Below, in pieces: positions 29,946-37,530 of a DNA stretch of 44,849 nt. The DNA is from Anaerosomatales bacterium. GTDB taxonomy: Bacteria > Actinomycetota > Coriobacteriia > Anaerosomatales > SLCP01. A program made the position numbers and the translations under genes. The DNA lies in assembly GCA_029210645.1 (NCBI GenBank), contig JARGFT010000012.1, positions 1 to 44,849 of the forward strand, read 5' to 3'. How positions within the stretch are numbered: the stretch's first letter is position 1; every line of letters begins with the position of its first letter. Under the pieces are notes generated by a model. That model saw only the letters and a list, made by a program, of their open reading frames with translations. It did not search any database and was not told the DNA's origin.

Positions 29946-30865
29946 GCACGGCCATCGAGATCGCCGGTCTGACCAAGATCTACAAGGAGATCCGCGCTCT
30001 GGACGGCGTCGACCTGATCGTCCCCGAGGGCTCGGTATTCGGTTTCCTCGGCCCGAACGGTGCGGGCAAGACCACCGCGCTGCGGATACTGACCGGGATG
30101 GCCCGCCCGACGGACGGTGCTGCGAGGATCTTCGGTCACGATGTGGTACACGCGACCAACGACGTGCGCTCCCTGGTCGGCTACCTTCCCGATGTTCCTG
30201 CCTACTACCCGTGGATGACCGCCGAGGAGTACCTGCGATTCGCGGGACGTTTGTTCGGCGTGTCCGGCCCAGTGCTCGATGATCGGGTGAGTTCGCTCCT
30301 CGAGATGGCGGGCCTCGCTGGCGTGAAGCAGCGGGTCGGGGGCTTTTCCAGGGGCATGAAGCAGCGCCTCGGCGTCGCTCAGGCGCTGATCAACGCCCCG
30401 CGGCTCCTGATGCTCGACGAGCCGACGAGTGCGCTCGATCCCATGGGTCGCAAGGACGTTCTCGACATGATCGCGGCGCTGCGGGGCAAGACAACGGTGT
30501 TCTTCTCGACGCACATCCTTACCGATGTCGAACGGGTCTGCGATACGGTCGCGATCCTGGACCATGGCCGGGTCGTGCGACAAGCCTCGATCGGAGAGAT
30601 CAAGCGCGAGGGCCATGCGACACGCCTACTGGTCGAGGTCGAGGAGGGTGCCGAGCTCCTGGAGCAGGCGCTCGCCGGCCAGGCGTGGGTGCGGGAGTGC
30701 GTGCGCAACGGGCAGGCGGTCCGCTGTGTGATCGAGGATGTCGCGGCCGCGCATCGGACGGTCCCGGCCCTCGTGGCACGACTCGATCTGGCACTCGTGC
30801 GGATGATGGACGAGGAGCCGACCCTCGAGGACGTTTTCGTCGAGCTCGTGGGGAGGGGAGTGTGA
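29942..30865 (+). CDS. ABC exporter ATP-binding protein (YxlF-like)
   Basis: A 307-residue ATPase of the ABC-2 exporter class. Walker A GPNGAGKT is at residues 37-44, the signature region reads 'GFSRGMKQRLGVAQALI', and Walker B is 'LLMLDEPTSALDPMG', followed by 'STHILTDVERVCDTVAI'. The C-terminal 80 residues form the DUF4162-like extension usual for this class. ATG overlaps the previous stop, and the TGA overlaps the permease ATG. The substrate is unknown; drug, peptide or lipid export are all possible. Confidence 0.9.
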   Translation: MSTAIEIAGLTKIYKEIRALDGVDLIVPEGSVFGFLGPNGAGKTTALRILTGMARPTDGAARIFGHDVVHATNDVRSLVGYLPDVPAYYPWMTAEEYLRFAGRLFGVSGPVLDDRVSSLLEMAGLAGVKQRVGGFSRGMKQRLGVAQALINAPRLLMLDEPTSALDPMGRKDVLDMIAALRGKTTVFFSTHILTDVERVCDTVAILDHGRVVRQASIGEIKREGHATRLLVEVEEGAELLEQALAGQAWVRECVRNGQAVRCVIEDVAAAHRTVPALVARLDLALVRMMDEEPTLEDVFVELVGRGV

Positions 30866-31635
30866 TGCGCGGACTGGGAGTCCTGCTCGGCAAGGAGTTC
30901 ACCGAGATACTTCGCACGTGGCGCCTGTACGTGGTCCCGGGCATCCTCATATTCTTCGGCATCAGCAGTCCGATACTGGCCGAACTGACACCCCAGCTGC
31001 TCTCCTCGATGCCGGGGCTTGCCGAGCAGGGAGTGAGCATCGAGATCCCGCCCGCCACGACGGTCGACGCATACCTGCAGTTCAACAAGAACGCCATGCA
31101 GATCGCGCTGATAGCGGTCATCATCGCCACCGCCGGTGCGATCGCGGGCGAACGTTCCTCGGGCACTGCGCAGATCGTGCTCGCCAAGCCGGTCTCACGA
31201 ACCGCGATGGTGGTCGCTAAGGCGCTCTCGAGCTGGGGGTTGATCCTCGTCGCCGTCGCCGTCGCGTCACTGCTCTGTGCGGGCGTGACCGCGCTCATCT
31301 TCGACACCGACCTGCTGCCCGAGTTCGCAGGGGTCGTCGGCCTGTGGTACGTGCTCGCGATGTTCCTTGTGGCGCTGACTTTGTTCTTCTCGGCGGCGCT
31401 GGGTTCGAGCGCCGGAGCGGCCGGCGCGGGCATCGCCGCCTACTTCACGCTCACCATCGGGTCGCTCTGGGAGACGGTGCGCGAGTTCACCCCGGTCGGA
31501 CTGCTGGGTGCAGGCGATCGGATCATCATGGGCGCGACCGATATCCCGGTCGTCTGGCCGGTGATAACCGGGCTCGCCGGGGCATTCGCGTTGGTCGGGC
31601 TCGCGGCCGTCGCCTTCGGTCGCAAGGAACTCTAA
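30865..31635 (+). CDS. ABC-2 family permease (YxlG-like)
   Basis: A 256-residue membrane protein with about six helices. The N-terminal 'LLGKEFTEILRTWRLYVVP', 'ISSPILAELTP' and 'AGERSSGTAQIVLAKPVSRTAMVVAKALSS' are typical of ABC-2 exporters that partner YxlF-type ATPases. ATG 30865 is preferred because it overlaps the ATPase stop and has GGGAGGGGAG upstream. It ends 13 bp before a convergent gene; the short GC hairpin there (31637-31649) has no T-run. Confidence 0.88.
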   Translation: MRGLGVLLGKEFTEILRTWRLYVVPGILIFFGISSPILAELTPQLLSSMPGLAEQGVSIEIPPATTVDAYLQFNKNAMQIALIAVIIATAGAIAGERSSGTAQIVLAKPVSRTAMVVAKALSSWGLILVAVAVASLLCAGVTALIFDTDLLPEFAGVVGLWYVLAMFLVALTLFFSAALGSSAGAAGAGIAAYFTLTIGSLWETVREFTPVGLLGAGDRIIMGATDIPVVWPVITGLAGAFALVGLAAVAFGRKEL

Positions 31636-31648
31636 GGCGGCGGGGCCG

Positions 31649-32188
31649 CTACTCGCACCCTGCGTAGGCGGACGCGACACCGTCGAATTCGATGTGGTCT
31701 GCCTCGACGTCGCGAATCGCCGCGAATACCTCGCGCAGCCGCTCGTTCGTGGCACGCTCGGCGAACATCGCATACAGCGACGAGGCGCGCTTCTCGCGCT
31801 TTAGGGACTCGGCGATATTCGCACACCAGTCGTCGGCGACTTCCATCGGGACCGAGAGGTCGTCAGGCTCGTCCACGCCGGCGAGCTTGCAGAACAGCTC
31901 GCAGTGCTCGGCCTCGATCTTGGAGAGGCGCTTGTACGCCGAGGACAGGACGGGTTCGGCCTTGTGCTGGGCCATACCGAGGTAGAAGCGGGTGTTCGAC
32001 CGCTCCAGCTCGATCGCTGCTTCGAGGTCGGCCCGCTCGCTCCCGGTGATCTCGACGTCGTTGATGTCGGCAGGGTACTCCTGGGAGGGATTCAGGAACT
32101 CCCGGTGCGCACCGCAGAACGGGCAGTGGCTGGGGGTCTCTGAGCCGAGGTAGACCTCTCCGCAGATACGGCAGCGAACCATCTTCAT
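31649..32188 (-). CDS. Rubrerythrin-like ferritin-fold protein with N-terminal rubredoxin domain
   Basis: A 179-residue protein. The N-terminal rubredoxin-like metal site is C6, C9, C22, C25, and a ferritin-like four-helix domain follows (about residues 50-175) with 'AAIELERSNTRFY', 'KIEAEHCELF' and 'AIRDVEADHIEF' providing Glu/His di-iron ligands. The domain order is that of reverse rubrerythrin, the opposite of classical rubrerythrin. Such proteins reduce peroxide in anaerobes. GAGAGGAG precedes the ATG. It is the second gene of a two-gene minus-strand unit with the DJ-1-like gene, 77 bp away. Confidence 0.85.
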   Translation of the reverse strand: MKMVRCRICGEVYLGSETPSHCPFCGAHREFLNPSQEYPADINDVEITGSERADLEAAIELERSNTRFYLGMAQHKAEPVLSSAYKRLSKIEAEHCELFCKLAGVDEPDDLSVPMEVADDWCANIAESLKREKRASSLYAMFAERATNERLREVFAAIRDVEADHIEFDGVASAYAGCE

Positions 32189-32265
32189 AGCGCGTCTCCT
32201 CTCATCGATCGGGCGTGACGGACTCGTGCGGGCCCGCGGTGTTCTCTCATCGTCGGGCGGGCGCT

Positions 32266-32775
32266 TCAGATCCCGAGGGCGTCTGCTACCGCAACGCCGA
32301 AGTCGCGTGCAGCTTCCGGGCCATTGGCGGTTATGACGTGGCCCTCGGCGGTCACGGACGCCCCGGTCCAGATGGCGCCGTGCGCTTCAAGATCGTCCTT
32401 CTGGCTCTCAAAGGCCGTGGCGGGCCAGCCGCGCAAGAGTCCGGCGCGTGCGAGAATGGACGGGGCGATGCAGATGGCCCCCAGTACCCGCTTGGACTCG
32501 CGGGCCGCCCTCGCCAGCGCGTGGGCGTAGGGGTCATCGAAGAAGACCTTGGCTCCGGCACCGCCGACGAACACCACAGCGTCGTAGTCGAGTGCGTCGG
32601 ATTCAGAGACTGCGATGGTCGCCTGAGCCTCCATCCCGAGCTTCCCGGAGCACGTGCCGGCTCGCGTGCTGGCCGTCACCACCGTCGCACCCCGGCTCTC
32701 GAGCACCTCTTTGGGGTGGGTGTACTCCTCGTCCCGGAATGTCTCCGGCGCGATCACCATCAGGACGGACTTCAT
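32266..32775 (-). CDS. DJ-1/PfpI family protein
   Basis: A 169-residue class I glutamine amidotransferase-like protein. The nucleophile-elbow cysteine is C102 in 'LGAICIAPSILARAG', and the acidic partner lies in 'ETFRDEEY' near residue 16. The usual His after the Cys is replaced by Ile ('ICIAP'), as in several DJ-1/YajL/ThiJ-like proteins rather than PfpI proteases. A role in stress defence or carbonyl detoxification is possible but not shown. It lies upstream of the rubrerythrin-like gene on the same strand and diverges from the polyferredoxin gene. Confidence 0.85.
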   Translation of the reverse strand: MKSVLMVIAPETFRDEEYTHPKEVLESRGATVVTASTRAGTCSGKLGMEAQATIAVSESDALDYDAVVFVGGAGAKVFFDDPYAHALARAARESKRVLGAICIAPSILARAGLLRGWPATAFESQKDDLEAHGAIWTGASVTAEGHVITANGPEAARDFGVAVADALGI

Positions 32776-32809
32776 GCAAACTCCTCACTTCGGTCGGGCC
32801 TCGTGTGAG

Positions 32810-32815
32810 AATATA
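32810..32815 (-). promoter_or_regulatory. Candidate -10 box for the DJ-1/rubrerythrin unit
   Basis: Read on the minus strand, TATATT (32815-32810) lies 35 nt before the start codon of the DJ-1-like gene. A -35 could not be identified. It is one of the few AT-rich hexamers in the 123-bp divergent intergenic region. Confidence 0.35.
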
Positions 32816-32898
32816 CCCGCAGCCATCGCGATGCGGCCGGCATCCGGCGCGGGGCCCTTGAGCGACGAAACGTACCATGTCGAGTCGGAAGGACGTGC

Positions 32899-33906
32899 GT
32901 GGAGCCGGTACATCGCGTTGTGCGGATCGTGACCAGCCGCTGGTTCGTCAAGGGAACGTTCTTCGTCTACTTCGTGTGGGCGTGCGTGAGTCTGTGGCGT
33001 TTCGCGGAGTGGGCTCGCGGCAACGGCACGTACGTGTCCCGGCCCGAGACGGTCGCCGGAATCCTCCCGGTCGGACACTTCACGAGCTTCTTCGCCTGGC
33101 TCAAGGGGGGAGGGTGGGACCCCTACCTTCCCGCCGGACTGGTGATCATCATCGCGGCGATTCTCACGTCGCTGCTGTTCAAGCGGGGGTTCTGCGGGTG
33201 GATATGCCCTGTCGGGACGGTGTGGGAGGCTGCCGCCTCGCTCGGCAGACGCGTGATGGGGGGGCGCAACCTCGGGCCGTCCCGCTGGCTTGACATCGCG
33301 GGCCGTTCGCTGCGCTACCTCATCGCCGTGGCCGCCTTCGGCTTCATCGGCCTCGTCTCCGTGCAGGAGGCGGTCTGGTTCAGGGAGCTGCCCTACATGT
33401 GGGTCGCCGACATCAAGATCCTCGGAGGCTTCTTCACGCCGGTGTTCATGGCCGTCATCGCACTGGCTTTCGTGCTCTCCATGCTATTCGGACCGGTGTG
33501 GTGCCGCTGGCTCTGTCCGCTGGGCGGCCTGTACAGCGTGTTCGGGATCGCATCGGCGTGCACGGTCGTGAGGGACGAGCGCTCGTGCATCCGGTGCAGC
33601 CGGTGCACCGAGGTATGCCATGCCTTCGTCGACGTGGAACGTGCCCGTGATGTGCGCGCTGCAGAGTGCGACGGCTGCATGGACTGCGTCAAGGAGTGCC
33701 CGGTCGACGGGTGCCTCACCGCACGTGCCCTGCGAACGATCGTCATCCCTGCGTGGGCGTGGCCGCTGCTTGTTGTCGGTCTCTGGCTGGGCGTCTACGC
33801 CGTCGCGAAGGTCAGCGGGAACTGGGACACGAGCATCCCGGTCGAGGCGTTCGCGCAGATTATCCGCTCCGGTCTCCTCGAGCAGCAGACCCCCGGATTC
33901 TTCTAG
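32899..33906 (+). CDS. Membrane polyferredoxin (NapH/CcoG-like 4Fe-4S protein)
   Basis: A 335-residue membrane electron carrier with about five helices. Two CxxxCP motifs ('GFCGWICPVGT' and 'VWCRWLCPLGG') mark the NapH/NosR/RdhC-like family. Two ferredoxin-type 4Fe-4S motifs follow, 'CIRCSRCTEVCHA' and 'CDGCMDCVKECPVDGC', and a final transmembrane helix. Such proteins move electrons across or along the membrane. No nitrate, nitrous oxide, cytochrome oxidase or dehalogenase genes are adjacent, so its partner is unknown. GTG start with GGAAGG 7 nt upstream. Confidence 0.87.
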   Translation: MEPVHRVVRIVTSRWFVKGTFFVYFVWACVSLWRFAEWARGNGTYVSRPETVAGILPVGHFTSFFAWLKGGGWDPYLPAGLVIIIAAILTSLLFKRGFCGWICPVGTVWEAAASLGRRVMGGRNLGPSRWLDIAGRSLRYLIAVAAFGFIGLVSVQEAVWFRELPYMWVADIKILGGFFTPVFMAVIALAFVLSMLFGPVWCRWLCPLGGLYSVFGIASACTVVRDERSCIRCSRCTEVCHAFVDVERARDVRAAECDGCMDCVKECPVDGCLTARALRTIVIPAWAWPLLVVGLWLGVYAVAKVSGNWDTSIPVEAFAQIIRSGLLEQQTPGFF

Positions 33907-33935
33907 GAAATCCTTGCGGGAGGCGATCCGGTGGG

Positions 33936-33983
33936 AGTGCACGGTGGTGCACTGCGGTATAGTGTGTACAACTTTGTACACAC
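33936..33983 (+). promoter_or_regulatory. Promoter with two perfect palindromes (oxoamine synthase operator)
   Basis: The -10 box TATAGT is at 33958-33963. Upstream, AGTGCAC (33936-33942) and GTGCACT (33947-33953) form a 7-bp-arm palindrome in the -35/-10 spacer. Downstream, GTGTGTACAA (33962-33971) and TTGTACACAC (33974-33983) form a 10-bp-arm palindrome with a 2-nt centre, covering the end of the -10 and the transcription start. This layout is typical of repressor operators. The binding protein is not identifiable from the window. Confidence 0.7.
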
Positions 33984-34032
33984 GACCGCCGGCACGGTGC
34001 CGGGGGGCTTGCCTCCAGAGAGGGGAATCCTC

Positions 34033-35250
34033 ATGACTGACTCGGTCACCATGCTCCGTGACGGGATCACGGAGCGCGTTGACGCCTTTCTAGAGCGCCG
34101 CACCGCTCTCAAGGACGCGGACCGCTACTTCTACCTGCAGCCCACGGTCGGACGCACCAACCACCGGGTCACCATGGCCGACGGCCGCGAGATGGTTCAG
34201 CTCGCCTCCTACAGCTACCTGGGGCTCATCGGTCATCCCCGCATCGAGGCCGCAGCCAAGGATGCGATCGACACCTACGGCACCGGTGCCGGCGGTGTGA
34301 GGCTTCTGACCGGTACGACCGATCTGCACGAGCGCCTCGAAACCCGCATCGCCGAGTACTGCCATCGGGAGGACTCCTGCGTCTACTCGAGCGGCTACGT
34401 GACGAACGTGGCGATCATCACGGGCCTGATGGGACCGGGTGACCTCGTTCTCATGGACAAGCTCGATCACGCCTCGATCGTCGACGGCTGCCTCCTCTCG
34501 GGCGCCAAGTGGCGCACGTATCGCCATAACGACATGGATCACCTCGAGAAGATCCTTGCAAAGGAGGCCGGAAACCACGGGACGATCATGGTGGTGGCCG
34601 ACTCGGTCTTCTCCATGGACGGCGACGTGATGGACCTGCCCACGACCCGCGAACTCTGCGACCGCTACGGCGCGCGGCTCATGGTCGATGAGGCCCACTC
34701 GGTCGGCTCGCTCGGAGCCACGGGTCACGGCATCGAGGAGCACTTCGACATGGTCGGCTCCATCGATCTGAAGATGGGCACGCTCTCCAAGTCGATCCCG
34801 TCCGTCGGCGGCTACCTCGCCGCGTCGCACGAGATCGTGGACTTCCAGCGGCACATGTCCCGCCCGTTCATCTTCTCCGCAGCACTGCCTCCCGCACAGA
34901 CAGCCGCTGCGATCGCGGCGTTCGACGTCATCGACGACGAGCCCGAGCGGGTAGCCCGGCTCCACGAGGTGACGCGCCGCTACTCCCAGGGCCTCAAAGC
35001 CCAGGGCTGGGACACGATGGATTCGACGACGTGCGTGGTGCCGGTGCTGGTGGGCGACGAGGGCAAGACGATGGACCTCACGCGCATGCTCTTCGACCGA
35101 GGCATCTTCGTGTGCCCGATCGTGCATCCGGCCGTACCCAAGGGCATGGACCGACTGCGCACCTGCCTGATGGCCACGCACACCGACGAGGACATCGACC
35201 AGGCTCTCTCGGCGTTCGCAGAGGCCGGAGCCGCACTCGGCCTGATCTAG
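34033..35250 (+). CDS. PLP-dependent alpha-oxoamine synthase family acyltransferase
   Basis: A 405-residue fold-type I PLP enzyme of the KBL/BioF/ALAS/SPT family, which condense an amino acid with an acyl thioester. 'YSYLGLIGHPRIEAAAKDAI' and 'YGTGAGGVRLLTGTTDLHERLE' bind substrate. 'VVADSVFSMDGDVMDL' and 'VDEAHSVGSLG' contact PLP, and K253 in 'GTLSKSIPSVGGYLA' is the Schiff-base lysine. The Ser-Lys-Ser context resembles serine palmitoyltransferases more than BioF or KBL (usually GK[AT]), but the substrate is not decided by this. ATG 34033 has AGAGGGG 7 nt upstream. It stands alone under an elaborate operator, with no biotin, haem or threonine-degradation genes nearby. Confidence 0.88.
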   Translation: MTDSVTMLRDGITERVDAFLERRTALKDADRYFYLQPTVGRTNHRVTMADGREMVQLASYSYLGLIGHPRIEAAAKDAIDTYGTGAGGVRLLTGTTDLHERLETRIAEYCHREDSCVYSSGYVTNVAIITGLMGPGDLVLMDKLDHASIVDGCLLSGAKWRTYRHNDMDHLEKILAKEAGNHGTIMVVADSVFSMDGDVMDLPTTRELCDRYGARLMVDEAHSVGSLGATGHGIEEHFDMVGSIDLKMGTLSKSIPSVGGYLAASHEIVDFQRHMSRPFIFSAALPPAQTAAAIAAFDVIDDEPERVARLHEVTRRYSQGLKAQGWDTMDSTTCVVPVLVGDEGKTMDLTRMLFDRGIFVCPIVHPAVPKGMDRLRTCLMATHTDEDIDQALSAFAEAGAALGLI

Positions 35251-35268
35251 CGGGTGGCGCGACCCGTT

Positions 35269-35300
35269 CTGCCATGTGGGCTAGAATCCGCACATGGCAG
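35269..35300 (+). promoter_or_regulatory. Promoter with 10-bp dyad flanking its -10 box
   Basis: TAGAAT (35282-35287) is a -10-like box. It is centred between CTGCCATGTG (35269-35278) and CACATGGCAG (35291-35300), a perfect 10-bp inverted repeat with a 12-nt spacer. The half-site centres are 22 bp apart, about two helical turns, as for a dimeric regulator. The predicted transcription start coincides with the ATG at 35294. No good -35 is seen. Confidence 0.6.
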
Positions 35301-35335
35301 GGAAGGGGAGCGTGATGCTCGAGGTCGGTCGGTGA
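35294..35335 (+). CDS. Possible 13-codon leader peptide upstream of the HD-GYP pair
   Basis: ATG 35294 opens a 13-codon frame encoding MAGKGSVMLEVGR, ending at TGA 35333-35335. The TGA overlaps the GTG start of the large gene (GTGA at 35332). The ATG lies 7 nt after the -10 box, so it would be translated from a leaderless RNA. A GGAAGGGGAG sequence inside it could also drive ATG 35315. Translational coupling to the downstream gene is the likely role. It is too short to prove from sequence alone. Confidence 0.35.
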   Translation: MAGKGSVMLEVGR

Positions 35336-37530
35336 AGGTGGAGCGCGGGCCCGGCGACGCGAAGGGCCGGCCGGGGTTCCGTGTGCCCGATCCTTTCCTG
35401 TGGTTTGGGCTTCCAGCCCTCGCGGTGACGTTCGTTGTCCTGCGCGACCCCGGTCCTTCGAGCCCGGTCGCGTTCGCCGCGAGTCAGGTCGTCTTCTTGC
35501 TCGCGGCCTGGCTGAGTGTGGCCGGTTCGGTGATGGCGCTTCGCACTGCCGAGGGCACCGTCGAACGCCGGCCGTGGGCCACCTTCGCTTTCGCGTGTGT
35601 CGCGATCGCTGCGGGCGAGACCTACTTCAGCGGTTATCAGGTGTTCATCGACCCCCTCGGCCCCGCAGCCATTTCTCCTTCGGACGTGCTCTACGGGATG
35701 GGCGCGCTCGCGCTTTCACTCGGTCTCCTGTTCGTCTCGAGTCTGTCGCGCATGCCGCGTGTGGTGGTCGCGCGTCGGGCGGCCGACGCGCTCGGGCTTG
35801 TCGCGGTGGCGCTCGCTGCTGCGTACGCAGCGATGCGCATCATCGTCGACCGTCCGGTCGGGCCGCTTCTCGACGAGCTCGCCGAAGTCGCCTACGTCGT
35901 TATCGGGCTCGTGATACTTGCCACCGTCGTATTCGGGCTTGTCGGCGTGCGCGGTCGCCGCCCTGACACGTGGGAGATCGTGATCGGAGCCGCACTTACC
36001 CTCTTCGGCTTGAGCGTGATGCTGGTGCCGATAGGCGGCCACTTCCCGGCGTTTGCGAGTGCGCCCTGGGGGAGGGTCGCCCTACCGATCTCGTTCATGT
36101 GCAGCTACTACCTCGTCTTCGTCGCAGGCGTGTATCGCTCGCGCGGACCAGGTGTGTCGGCGGCAGCGCGTGCATTCGTAGCCGAGGAGGTGCTGGCGGG
36201 CCTGCGATGGAGGGACGTCGTGATCTCGACGGTACTCCTCGTGGCGATTCCCGCGCTCGGGATCACGGCGTTTCGCGCGCGCGTGGACGCTCAGCATGCC
36301 ACAGTGAACTTCATCGCGATGGCGCTGGTAGGATCCGCGATGGTAGCTCACACCGCCCTGGACGCCGTGTACACAGGACGCCTGCGCAGGCGGGCAGGCA
36401 CCGATCCCCTTACGGGGCTGCTCGATGCGCGGGCGGTCCAGCGACGTCTTTCCGGGGCGGTGACCGATTTCGAGCGGTACGGCGACCCGGTGTCTGTCAT
36501 CGTGGTGGACCTCAACGACTTCGCACGTGTCAACACGCTCTACGACCGCGACGAGGGCGATCGTCTGATGAGAGAAGTAGCCCGGGTACTCGAGGCCGAC
36601 CCTCGTCCCCGTACGACCCCCGGCCGGCTTGGCAGCGACGAGTTCGTGGTGGTTCTCGAGGGGGCCGACCGTGCGGAGGCACTGCTCGCCGCGGACCGCA
36701 TGCGCGCTGAAGTGCACGGGATACTGACCACCGCAGGGCTGCCTCTGACTGCGTCCTGGGGTGTGGCGACCTGCCCGCAGGACGCCACGAGCCCTCGCAG
36801 TCTCATCATTAAGGCCTACTCGGCTCAGCACTGGGCCAAGACCCGCGGACACAACCTGCTCGCCTCCTACGATCCCGCCCGCATGCGAACCCTCGACCAG
36901 GTCGCTCGTATGGATGCTGCCGAGGAACAGGCTGACCTCGCGATGCTGCTCTCGATCGTCATGGCATCCGAGTCGCGCCACGAGACTACGCGCTTCCACT
37001 CCCGCAACGTAGCTGCACTCTCGGTATTGGTGGCAGAGCTCCTCGGCTTGGCTGCTGAAGAGGTCCGCGATGCCGAGCTCGCAGGACTTCTGCACGACAT
37101 AGGGAAGATCGGAGTCAGCGACGAGGTCCTTATGAAGGCGGAATCCCTGTCGCGTGCCGAGGATGCTCACTTCCGCGAGCACGTGGTGACCGGCGAGCGG
37201 CTCGTGGCCGCTACAGTCCTGAGCCGCGTCGCCCCCGCGATCAGGGCGCACCACGAACGGTGGGACGGGACGGGATATCCCGACCGCCTGGCCGGAGATG
37301 CGATTCCGCGTCTCGCGCGCATCATCGCCGTCTGTGATGCGTTCGAGGGACTGCTGTCGGGCAGGCCGGGGCGTCGGCCGCTCTCGCTCGATGCGACCCT
37401 TCAGGAGCTGGATCAGAGCATGGGCGTTGGACACGACCCCGAGGTGGTCGAAGTGCTCATCTCGGTCGCCGAGAGCCTTCCGGGGATGCGCCGGGAAGAC
37501 GAGGGGCGTGGTGCGCTATGGACAGGGTGA
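35332..37530 (+). CDS. Membrane GGDEF/HD-GYP signalling protein 1
   Basis: A 732-residue protein with about eight N-terminal membrane helices (to about residue 345), a GGDEF domain and an HD-GYP phosphodiesterase domain. The GGDEF signature is altered to GSDEF (434-438). The HD-GYP domain has HDIGK at 588-592, HH at 640-641 and 'ERWDGTGYPDRL', and retains the later metal-ligand aspartate in 'IIAVCDAFEG', so it is probably an active cyclic dinucleotide hydrolase. GTG 35332 is preferred (GAGG 7 nt upstream and overlap with the leader ORF); an upstream GTG at 35254 is possible. The 3' end overlaps its paralogue by 13 bp. Confidence 0.88.
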   Translation: MKVERGPGDAKGRPGFRVPDPFLWFGLPALAVTFVVLRDPGPSSPVAFAASQVVFLLAAWLSVAGSVMALRTAEGTVERRPWATFAFACVAIAAGETYFSGYQVFIDPLGPAAISPSDVLYGMGALALSLGLLFVSSLSRMPRVVVARRAADALGLVAVALAAAYAAMRIIVDRPVGPLLDELAEVAYVVIGLVILATVVFGLVGVRGRRPDTWEIVIGAALTLFGLSVMLVPIGGHFPAFASAPWGRVALPISFMCSYYLVFVAGVYRSRGPGVSAAARAFVAEEVLAGLRWRDVVISTVLLVAIPALGITAFRARVDAQHATVNFIAMALVGSAMVAHTALDAVYTGRLRRRAGTDPLTGLLDARAVQRRLSGAVTDFERYGDPVSVIVVDLNDFARVNTLYDRDEGDRLMREVARVLEADPRPRTTPGRLGSDEFVVVLEGADRAEALLAADRMRAEVHGILTTAGLPLTASWGVATCPQDATSPRSLIIKAYSAQHWAKTRGHNLLASYDPARMRTLDQVARMDAAEEQADLAMLLSIVMASESRHETTRFHSRNVAALSVLVAELLGLAAEEVRDAELAGLLHDIGKIGVSDEVLMKAESLSRAEDAHFREHVVTGERLVAATVLSRVAPAIRAHHERWDGTGYPDRLAGDAIPRLARIIAVCDAFEGLLSGRPGRRPLSLDATLQELDQSMGVGHDPEVVEVLISVAESLPGMRREDEGRGALWTG

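Noticed and set aside
30685-30864. Upstream extension of the ABC permease frame
   Set aside because: It is a shifted frame of the ATPase gene; ATG 30865 overlaps the ATPase stop with a strong ribosome binding site.
31637-31649. Hairpin GCGGC/GCCGC between the convergent permease and rubrerythrin genes
   Set aside because: A 5-bp stem without a T-run is expected by chance in GC-rich DNA; position alone is not enough.
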